Source: Halobacillus yeomjeoni (GTDB lineage Bacteria; Bacillota; Bacilli; Bacillales; Halobacillaceae). Taken from it: a stretch of DNA of 64,000 nucleotides. A program made the position numbers and the translations under genes. Under the pieces are notes generated by a model. That model made no database searches and was not told the DNA's origin. It saw nothing but the letters and a program-made list of their open reading frames with translations. Location: positions 930,001 through 994,000 of the forward strand of contig NZ_JAIVAI010000001.1 in the NCBI RefSeq assembly GCF_020171525.1, written 5' to 3'. Of the stretch, positions 25,889 through 32,584 are shown one piece after another. Each line of letters opens with the position of its first letter. Position 1 is the first letter of the stretch.

Positions 25889-27217
25889 TTACAATGGCGG
25901 GATACTCTGAGGGAAATGGAAGACGTTATAAAGATCCACTTCTGTCTTCACTTCCCGAAGCCTCTCAAAATTGTCCCCGTAGTACGATGTAGGCCAGTCG
26001 TGTATGGACAAATCCGGCCAATTGACATAGTCCCCTTGGGTGTAGGGTGCCATTTGTTTTCTCAATGCTTCCACCCAGATGACGTTTCTCCTCGCTAAAT
26101 GTTCATGTTTCCAGGTGGAATTGTATTCTTGTGCAATGAGGGCGTTACGATGGAAAAAGGCGGTTTCTGAAGGACGCTTCTCCTGCACGGCACCGGCAAG
26201 TGCCTGCTGCCAAATCACATTGTCTTCATTCGGTGAGTTCTCTAAAAACTTCTTCATGATGGCAATGCCTCTGGGAGGAATCAACTGATGGACGAAAGAT
26301 CCTGATCTTTTGAAGTAAGCAGGTTCATTTCCAGCAGGGTAATTGAAGTATTTGAATGCTCGATTAAATGGCACTTCTGCAACTTTGACAGATCGAGGAT
26401 CCGTTTGTTTAATTAGTGGCTGAATCAATTTGATCAATTCTTCCTTCGGGCCGATATACTGCCCCTCTGCAGTCAATGTATCTTGTTTCTTCGTCTTCAG
26501 TTCAATAGAAGACGTCAGTTTCTCGTCGGTGAATGGTGCCCAAGTCTGCCATGTTTGATACACATCCTCAAAATGATCGAAATCCCAATCCACCGTGAAT
26601 ATCGACACTTCCCCAATCGGTTTTACCTTGAATTTCAAGCTGGTGATGATGCCGAAATTCGCTGCTCCACCACCACGTATTGCCCAAAAGAGTCCAGGGT
26701 GGTTTTTACGATCGGCTGCCACTGCTTTAGCCCCTGTTTTACCATCAGCAAGTACAATCCGGACCTCCTTCAGCAAATCGCAAGTAAGTCCGAACGCCCT
26801 TGATAAGTAACCGATCCCCCCTCCGGTAGTGAGACCGGTCACTCCTACACTGAATTCTGTACCTGCCGGCAGAGCCAGCCGGTGCTTCCAAAGCTTTTTA
26901 TACACACGTTCCAAGTCTGCACCGGGACCGACTTCAGCCATGTCTCCTTCGACATTCACATGGTTGATATCACTTAAATCTATAACCATTCCTTGATCAA
27001 TGGAAGACAAGTTCAAATAACTATGCCTGCCTCCCCGGATTCTGAAAGGGGTTTCCCGTTCACGTGCATAGGTCAAGGCATTGATGACATCCTGTTCATT
27101 TTGACAAAAGACGATGATATCCGGGTATTTCGCATGGAATAAATTCAAGTTTGTTCTTGCTTCTTCATAACCAGGGTCTCCAGGAGTTACAATACGTCCG
27201 GTCAGCTCTGTCTCCAT
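25889..27217 (-). CDS. FAD-binding oxidoreductase with berberine-bridge C-terminus
   Basis: The 442-residue flavoenzyme belongs to the PCMH/VAO group. The FAD domain includes RIRGGRHSYLNLS (residues ~57-69), whose His is the usual covalent flavin attachment point, and VGVTGLTTGGGIGYLSRAFG near 125. The region around SVGVTG lacks the second Cys of bicovalent members. The C-terminus (YVNWPDLSIHDWPTSYYG) is the BBE segment. Substrate unknown; relatives oxidise sugars, alkaloids or nicotine derivatives. No partner gene is adjacent. Confidence 0.88.
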   Translation of the reverse strand: METELTGRIVTPGDPGYEEARTNLNLFHAKYPDIIVFCQNEQDVINALTYARERETPFRIRGGRHSYLNLSSIDQGMVIDLSDINHVNVEGDMAEVGPGADLERVYKKLWKHRLALPAGTEFSVGVTGLTTGGGIGYLSRAFGLTCDLLKEVRIVLADGKTGAKAVAADRKNHPGLFWAIRGGGAANFGIITSLKFKVKPIGEVSIFTVDWDFDHFEDVYQTWQTWAPFTDEKLTSSIELKTKKQDTLTAEGQYIGPKEELIKLIQPLIKQTDPRSVKVAEVPFNRAFKYFNYPAGNEPAYFKRSGSFVHQLIPPRGIAIMKKFLENSPNEDNVIWQQALAGAVQEKRPSETAFFHRNALIAQEYNSTWKHEHLARRNVIWVEALRKQMAPYTQGDYVNWPDLSIHDWPTSYYGDNFERLREVKTEVDLYNVFHFPQSIPPL

Positions 27218-27353
27218 AAGCTCTCCACCTTTTTCAGGACTTTCTGAAGTATATGAAGAAAAGCAACGAAGACATGCACGAAATATTAGACTCCGTGAAA
27301 CGTCAACCGCATGCGCAAATGTGCCCGACCTGTCATCGCTTGATCTAAGTATA

Positions 27354-27818
27354 TTACACCTTCCCCTTCATCCGGATTACTTTACCGTCTAGTTCTGATC
27401 CACAGTATTTCATTTGCATTTTTTTATAAAACTCCAACGCTCTTGAATTGTTCGGGGAAACTCTTAGATGGAATTCTTTCACGTGATGTTTTTGAAAAAA
27501 GTGCAAAGCATACTCGTGAAGCCTTACCCCAAGTCCCATCGACCGTTTTTCAGAAATCAAATAAAATAGATGCACATAACCAATTCTTTCACCTTCATGC
27601 ATCCTGATAGAACACTCGACTTGACCTATCAATCGGTTTTGGTCCCATACTCCGACAAAGCCATCTGGAAACTCTCTGACTTTACCTGCTATCCAAGTAA
27701 GGTATTCATTTTTATCAAATGAAGAGCAATCCCCGAAGCTTTCTATAAATGAGTTCCTCCTGAATTGAAGAATTCTATTCCGATCTCTCTTCAAATCGAT
27801 CGTATGAAATTCAAGCAT
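27354..27818 (-). CDS. GNAT-family N-acetyltransferase
   Basis: The 154-residue acetyltransferase has the acetyl-CoA loop in EKRSMGLGVRLHEYALHFF and the final strand of SPNNSRALEFYKKMQMKYCG. The usual R/Q-x-x-G-x-G reads RSMGLG, acceptable for the family. ATG 27818 is preferred, eight bases after AAAGGAG; the longer ORF starts at GTG 27824. Element C ends only five bases upstream of that ribosome site, so any promoter must be inside the element. Substrate unknown. Confidence 0.82.
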   Translation of the reverse strand: MLEFHTIDLKRDRNRILQFRRNSFIESFGDCSSFDKNEYLTWIAGKVREFPDGFVGVWDQNRLIGQVECSIRMHEGERIGYVHLFYLISEKRSMGLGVRLHEYALHFFQKHHVKEFHLRVSPNNSRALEFYKKMQMKYCGSELDGKVIRMKGKV

Positions 27819-27840
27819 GTGCACTTCTCCTTTATAAAAA

Positions 27841-28312
27841 GGCTCTGTTAAAGTCTGTAGTTGATATTTTAAACGATTACTAAATAGTCCCCGTCTGGAA
27901 TAGGTGTTCGGTCCGTTATTTATTCAGAGCATGGGATGGCAGGGAAAACAGTCCGCTTTCCGCGGGGAACGCTGAGCCTCCTCAAACTTCGTTCTCCGGG
28001 GTCTCACCTTGTTCCTTTTTCCCGCAGGAGTCTACCTGTTTTCCCTGCCATCCCGTTCGTAGTTGGTGTAACGCAACGGATTTCGGTTATGGCCTTTCTG
28101 ACTCTTCTACTTTGAAGAGGCGGCCTTTTAGAATGGCGAGACTCCTGTGGGATAAAGGTACATCGTGAGACCCCGGAAGGCGCAGCCTGAGGAGGCTCAC
28201 GGTACCCCACGGAAAGGGAGTCATTCCTAAGGCCGTCTCCTACAAATTCCAGGACAGAAAGAGATGATATGAGCTCACATGTAAAATAACAACACTAAGC
28301 AATAACAGGGCC
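27841..28312. mobile_element. Non-autonomous inserted element (MITE-like), copy C, with perfect 8-bp target duplication
   Basis: The 472-bp element runs from GGCTCTGTTAAAG to CAATAACAGGGCC. It is flanked by perfect direct repeats TATAAAAA at 27833-27840 and 28313-28320. This is the best preserved copy. Module 1 (27933-28054) has the perfect 19-bp arms GGGATGGCAGGGAAAACAG and complement. Module 2 (28122-28234) lies in opposite orientation with GGCC...GGCC arms. The ends of the element match those of copy B in reverse. No transposase is encoded. Confidence 0.92.
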
Positions 28313-28318
28313 TATAAA

Positions 28319-28356
28319 AAAAGCCCTTCGACTGGTAAAAGAGTCGATGGGCTTTT
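28319..28356 (-). terminator. Terminator after the 86-aa gene
   Basis: AAAAGCCC-t-TCGACT/AGTCGA-t-GGGCTTTT stem. Its T-run on the minus strand is provided by the target duplication of element C. Confidence 0.85.
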
Positions 28357-28361
28357 CATCA

Positions 28362-28622
28362 TCATTGTTGTTCCACTGGATCATCGAAAAGATCAGTGAA
28401 TTTAGCTACATTTTCATAACTGAATTCAAAGGCCATTCTCACTTCACCGAAGCTCGGCTGATAAAAATACCCTTGGACTTCATAACTGCTCTTATTTTCT
28501 CTCACTTTAGTCAAATGGAAGTACCTCTGTACATATTGGGCCATCTCTTCCAATTTCTTATTTCTTACTTTGATCCATTGTTGTTTGAGTTCTTCCGTCT
28601 CAAAATCTGATTCCTTTAACAT
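28362..28622 (-). CDS. Hypothetical protein, 86 aa
   Basis: Not recognised. The protein is charged and mostly helical at the start (ELKQQWIKVRNKKLEEMAQY), then shows a beta-like stretch (YEVQGYFYQPSFGEVRMAFE) and an acidic end. There is no signal peptide. The start ATG follows AGAGGAGTGAG with ideal spacing and the gene has its own terminator, both supporting expression. It lies between element C and a frameshifted gene. Confidence 0.68.
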   Translation of the reverse strand: MLKESDFETEELKQQWIKVRNKKLEEMAQYVQRYFHLTKVRENKSSYEVQGYFYQPSFGEVRMAFEFSYENVAKFTDLFDDPVEQQ

Positions 28623-28779
28623 AGGCTCACTCCTCTAGGGAAAACAAAGATTTGAAGCTTGTTATAAAACTAATGATATAAGACCTTCCTCTTATTTTCA
28701 ACTTCATTTCACAATATTGAGAATATTTATTTGTATGATGATCATTCAAGTGTTATATTCCGTTAAATACCATATACGT

Positions 28780-29375
28780 TTATTTTCTCATCATTTCTCC
28801 AAATTCTTGAAAAGTTGTGTCAGCGAGGTCAAATTGCTCTTCGCTCTTTTCTATTTGGTTTTTATTGCCTCTCTCATATCCCTGTAATACGTTGACCATC
28901 GCCTGGTACTCTTGAGACGCCCCCTCGTAATATTTCATATATAAGGATTTCACCCTGGGATTAAAGTTAGATTAAAGTTCATATCCAAATTTCTTACTTC
29001 AATTACATTATAATAATCCACGATGATGATGACTTCATCTATGATTTCCTTATAAGCAGGGAGGATCTTATCTTTAAGATATTCCAAGTCTTCCGATTCA
29101 ACGTTTTGTGCAGGTATGTGTTTATCATAATCCTCAATGACACTCATTCTCTTATTTTTCAATAATTCCAGTTTGTGACTATGTAATTGTATGTCACTAG
29201 TGAAAAATGCATTCATCCCCTGGGGTAGTTCAGCGTGACTTCTATTATGGTTACCCGTTACTTCACTTTTCTCCATACTTAAACTGACGTTGTTTTCTTG
29301 TATTCTCTCGGTGATGCAGAAAACGAAAAAGAAACTGACGAAAATAGTGATGACCCATACCCCTTTCCATTTCAT
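28780..29375 (-). pseudogene. Frameshifted exported protein of unknown function
   Basis: The first part (29375 to a stop at 28950) begins MKWKGVWVITIFVSFFFVFC behind AGGGGGG, an N-terminal signal/anchor, followed by a helical polar region. Its frame is broken at a near-perfect 11-bp tandem repeat (28959-28980). Removing one unit joins it to a second open part that begins RVKSLYMKYYEGASQEY and ends at 28780; the joined protein would have 194 residues. The total length minus 11 bases is divisible by three. The family is unknown. It may be a fixed mutation or slipped-strand switching. Confidence 0.75.
28959..28980. repeat. 11-bp tandem duplication causing the frameshift
   Basis: GATTAAAGTTA followed by GATTAAAGTTC: two units matching at 10 of 11 bases, located exactly at the frame break. 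Confidence 0.85.
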
Positions 29376-29470
29376 TTCTACCCCCCCTCTAAATGATGTT
29401 AAATCTTGTAGATAATATCGAATTATTATAAATGTAACATACATCACATCATCATTTTTTCAGAAAGAAA

Positions 29471-29496
29471 AAGTGCTCCCAAGTATAGGAGCACTT
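29471..29496 (-). terminator. Terminator after nhaC
   Basis: AAGTGCTCC/GGAGCACTT stem, then TTTTTC on the minus strand. Confidence 0.85.
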
Positions 29497-29531
29497 AAAT
29501 GATAAGAATTTCAGGCGTCTTGCTTCATGCT

Positions 29532-30956
29532 TTACCCTGATTTCGTTTGTTTATAGTTCTCGGAAACACCTTTTTTCTCATCCAGCTTCGCTTTAATGAT
29601 GCTGAATCCGATCAAAGCGAAAAATATTGAAATCAAAGGAGTCGCCAGGTTGAAAAAAGCGTATGGAGCATAAGCAAGGGTTGGAACCCCTAACGTTCCC
29701 GCTACAAAGATCCCTCCGGTGTTCCAGGGGACGAGGACACTAGTGACCGTTCCGCCATCCTCCACAGCACGTGAGAGGTTTCTTCTATCCAATTGATACT
29801 TCGTATACGTCGACGCATACATCCTGGCAGGGATGATGATGGAAATATATTGTTCCGCCATAAGGATATTGGTACTGAAGGAAGTAAGGATCGTGGTCGG
29901 AATCAACGCTTTTGCTGATTTGACCAGCGATGCCATACCGTCCATCATCCGCTCGAGCATCCCGGCCCCTTCAAGTACACCGCCAAAAATCATGGCGACG
30001 ATCGTCAAGGAGATGGTATACATCATACTGCTCAAACCGCCCCGGTTCAGTAGACTGCTGATCATTTCATTGTCTGATTGTATGCTGTATCCATCATACA
30101 AGGTGATAACTGATGTTCCTACAAGATCGCCCTGGATGAAGATTTGACAGAGGAACCCGAGAATGACTCCGAAGCTCAGCGCGGGCAGCGCTGGTATCTT
30201 CAATAAGACAAGACCTATGACAGCCAGAGGAACAAGGAGGAGCCAAGGAGAAATGACGAAATGTTGCTGAAGCCCTTCCATTATTTTTTCTATACTTCCT
30301 CCATTAAGGCTTGAAGAAGAAAACCCACGACCCATCTGGAAGAAGATCACCAAAGCGAGAACGTAAGCCGGGATCGTCGTGTACAGCATATGCTTGATAT
30401 GTTGGAATAACGGTACATCAGCAATTCCTGAAGCCAGGTTTGTCGTATCGGAGAGTGGAGACATCTTATCTCCCATGTACGCTCCTGATATGATGGCTCC
30501 TGCAACCATAGGTTCAGGAATTCCCATACTGATTCCGATCCCCATGCCAGCGACACCGATGGTCGCCATCGTGGACCAGGAACTTCCGATTGAAAGAGCC
30601 ACTACGGTGCAGAGAACCATGATCGATACAAGGAAATAAGCAGGTGAAATGATTTCCAGACCATAGTAGATCAAACTTCCGACAATGCCGCCCCCTATCC
30701 AAGAACCTATGATCAAGCCGACAAGGAGAAGGATGACGATAGCAGGAAGTGATTTATGTATTCCAGTGTAAAAGCTTTTCTCTATCTCATTCCATGAGTA
30801 ACCGAAGACCAATGCGATGATGGATGCTGTAAAAGCTCCCAGAAGCAATGGAATGTGTGGCGCACCTTCAAACTGGATGATGGTGAATCCCATACCGACA
30901 ATCATGATCAATAAGGGTAATAGTGCTACGAAAACAGGCATATGTTTCTTCGACAA
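29532..30956 (-). CDS. Na+/H+ antiporter, NhaC family
   Basis: The 474-residue antiporter exchanges sodium for protons, relevant to salt and alkaline tolerance. It has about 11 membrane helices. NhaC markers are GSSWSTMATIGVAGMGIG near residue 125, GAYMGDKMSPLSDTTNLASG near 155 and LVPWNTGGIFVAGTLGVPTL near 420. The start is set at TTG 30956 (TTG-TCG-AAG-AAA) because AGAGGGG precedes it; the longer ORF from 30992 has no ribosome site. Exact ion/substrate (Na+, or malate-Na+ as in MleN relatives) is uncertain. Confidence 0.9.
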   Translation of the reverse strand: MSKKHMPVFVALLPLLIMIVGMGFTIIQFEGAPHIPLLLGAFTASIIALVFGYSWNEIEKSFYTGIHKSLPAIVILLLVGLIIGSWIGGGIVGSLIYYGLEIISPAYFLVSIMVLCTVVALSIGSSWSTMATIGVAGMGIGISMGIPEPMVAGAIISGAYMGDKMSPLSDTTNLASGIADVPLFQHIKHMLYTTIPAYVLALVIFFQMGRGFSSSSLNGGSIEKIMEGLQQHFVISPWLLLVPLAVIGLVLLKIPALPALSFGVILGFLCQIFIQGDLVGTSVITLYDGYSIQSDNEMISSLLNRGGLSSMMYTISLTIVAMIFGGVLEGAGMLERMMDGMASLVKSAKALIPTTILTSFSTNILMAEQYISIIIPARMYASTYTKYQLDRRNLSRAVEDGGTVTSVLVPWNTGGIFVAGTLGVPTLAYAPYAFFNLATPLISIFFALIGFSIIKAKLDEKKGVSENYKQTKSG

Positions 30957-31236
30957 AAAATCCCCTCTCTTTCTATGTGAATAGATATACACACCATTGT
31001 AAGAAAAATTCTATAAATAATAAACCTTCTCAAGGTCTGCCCCAAATGACCCCGAGCTTAGTCGTTTCACCCAAATGAACGTTGCATGGAATTAAATGGG
31101 ATTAAAACAATGACAAGGTCCTTACTAAACCTATGAATATAATAAAATTCATCCTATTTTCCCCCGCAAAAATATATTATAGTGTGATAGTTTTGAATAG
31201 GTTCATTTCATACATATTTTTGAGGAGGAAGAAAGC

Positions 31237-32169
31237 ATGAAAGCAAAAGGTCTTATTTCATTATCTTTAGCGTTATCTGTGACGCTGTTCCCTTCAATCG
31301 CTGGAGCAGACTCACACACTCACACTCACTCTCATCAGGAAGCTGTCGATTCTCAAGGGAATGAGGTTGAAATCAGCGATGTACTCCCTAAAGCTGAAAT
31401 CGAAAGAAAACAGACATTCGATGTTCCTGCGCTTGTGGAAGAAGCATCCAATGCTGATATTTTGAATGAAAATGGTGTGAAAATCGGTGAGAAAGTCATT
31501 GAGAAAACGAAGGGGAATCTATTGGATCAACTATTAGGTCAAAATGATTCCAAAGAAACTCAGAAAAATCGTGAAGCTGGCTTATGCTTGTTCGGCTGCA
31601 GCGGTGGCGGAGATGATGGTTCCGGTTCCGGCGGAGGCGATGATACTTCCGGTGACCGTACTGCAACCGTTTTGATCGCTGCCGATGAAGAATACCGTGC
31701 AGCCCGCAGTGACTGGCAGACATTCACACAAAACATCGTTGAAAATGCGGATAACGCCTTCGTCCGAGATCATGGCATCGATTTAGAAGTACAAGCCTTC
31801 GCTCAATGGTCTTCAGAAGGAAACAATGCTTCTGAGATTCTTCAAGACCTTGATCAGGATTGGAATGGCCAAGGGTATGACTTCGTTGTCGGGTTCACAA
31901 AAGATTCCAACTTCAACGCTGGCGGAATTGCTTATGTATACCAAAGTTCTCCATACGGAAGTGCTGTCAGTGTCAACCTTGACCAGGGTGCTGAAAATAC
32001 GTGGCGTGCAGCTCAACACGAATTTTCTCACAACTACGGCCTGGGGCATGACGCTCAAGGGAGCGGCATCGAATGTATCATGAATTATGACTACTCTTAT
32101 GAAGTAGACTACTGGGATCAAGAGCACGATGATGAAATTCAAGCGCATAAAGCATGGTACGGCAACTGA
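31237..32169 (+). CDS. Secreted metzincin-type zinc metalloprotease
   Basis: The 310-residue exported protein has a signal peptide MKAKGLISLSLALSVTLFPS ending near AGA. A His-rich stretch (HTHTHSHQ) comes next, then a ~75-residue propeptide, then CLFGCSGGGDDG and a Gly/Asp/Ser linker (~130-146). The catalytic domain has HEFSHNYGLGHD (~266-277), the HExxHxxGxxH zinc motif of metzincins, with a likely Met-turn in CIMNYDY. A free Cys before the linker could act as a cysteine switch, which is speculation. It is monocistronic with GAGGAGGAAG before the ATG. The family within the metzincins is not assigned. Confidence 0.85.
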   Translation: MKAKGLISLSLALSVTLFPSIAGADSHTHTHSHQEAVDSQGNEVEISDVLPKAEIERKQTFDVPALVEEASNADILNENGVKIGEKVIEKTKGNLLDQLLGQNDSKETQKNREAGLCLFGCSGGGDDGSGSGGGDDTSGDRTATVLIAADEEYRAARSDWQTFTQNIVENADNAFVRDHGIDLEVQAFAQWSSEGNNASEILQDLDQDWNGQGYDFVVGFTKDSNFNAGGIAYVYQSSPYGSAVSVNLDQGAENTWRAAQHEFSHNYGLGHDAQGSGIECIMNYDYSYEVDYWDQEHDDEIQAHKAWYGN

Positions 32170-32178
32170 TCAACTTAT

Positions 32179-32209
32179 AAACTCCTTCCATTACGGAAGG
32201 AGTTTTTTT
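32179..32209 (+). terminator. Terminator after the metzincin gene
   Basis: AAACTCCTTCC/GGAAGGAGTTT stem with a 5-base loop and TTTTTT. Confidence 0.9.
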
Positions 32210-32226
32210 GGTTGTCCGTTCCCAAT

Positions 32227-32260
32227 AAATGAAGCCGGGTCCCATGACCCGGCTTCATTT
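32227..32260 (-). terminator. Terminator overlapping the end of a Spo0E-like gene
   Basis: Perfect 14-bp stem AAATGAAGCCGGGT/ACCCGGCTTCATTT with a 6-base loop. It overlaps the last codons of the gene at 32255. Confidence 0.8.
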
Positions 32261-32464
32261 ATGTGCTTTTTGTTTTAAGATGTCTTCGGTCTCTAATTTT
32301 CTCCCAAGTTCGTTCAATAATTCATCCAAGGATTGGGAGACCTCTATGACTCTAGGGTTTGATGGGTTTTCTGAATAAAGTCGGTACATACATCGTCTCG
32401 TTTTTTCTATCTTTTCTTGTAAATTTTCGATACTGATAATTCCACTCCCCACTTGATGTAACAA
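32255..32464 (-). CDS. Spo0E-like small regulator (start uncertain)
   Basis: This member of the Spo0E phosphatase family has the core SQSLDELLNELGRK with the preceding YSENPSNPRVIEV. The longest frame begins at TTG 32464, but a TATAAT at about 32473 would put the transcript start almost on that codon. The only ribosome site, GGGGAGTGG, lies just before codons ATT-ATC-AGT-ATC, so a non-canonical ATT/ATC start near 32440 is possible. A Cys (RRCMYRLY) in the first helix is unusual among the three copies here. Confidence 0.75.
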   Translation of the reverse strand: MLHQVGSGIISIENLQEKIEKTRRCMYRLYSENPSNPRVIEVSQSLDELLNELGRKLETEDILKQKAHK

Positions 32465-32551
32465 TTCTATTATAATTCAAGCGGGAATTCAAAAATTGTA
32501 ATCTGGCTTACATTTTATCTAAACATTGCTTGTTTTCTTGTTAAAAACCAT

Positions 32552-32582
32552 AAAAGACCCAGCAATCTATGCTGGGTCTTTC
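32552..32582 (-). terminator. Terminator after the first S8-SLH protease
   Basis: AAAAGACCCAGCA/TGCTGGGTCTTT stem with a 5-base loop. Confidence 0.85.
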
Positions 32583-32584
32583 CA

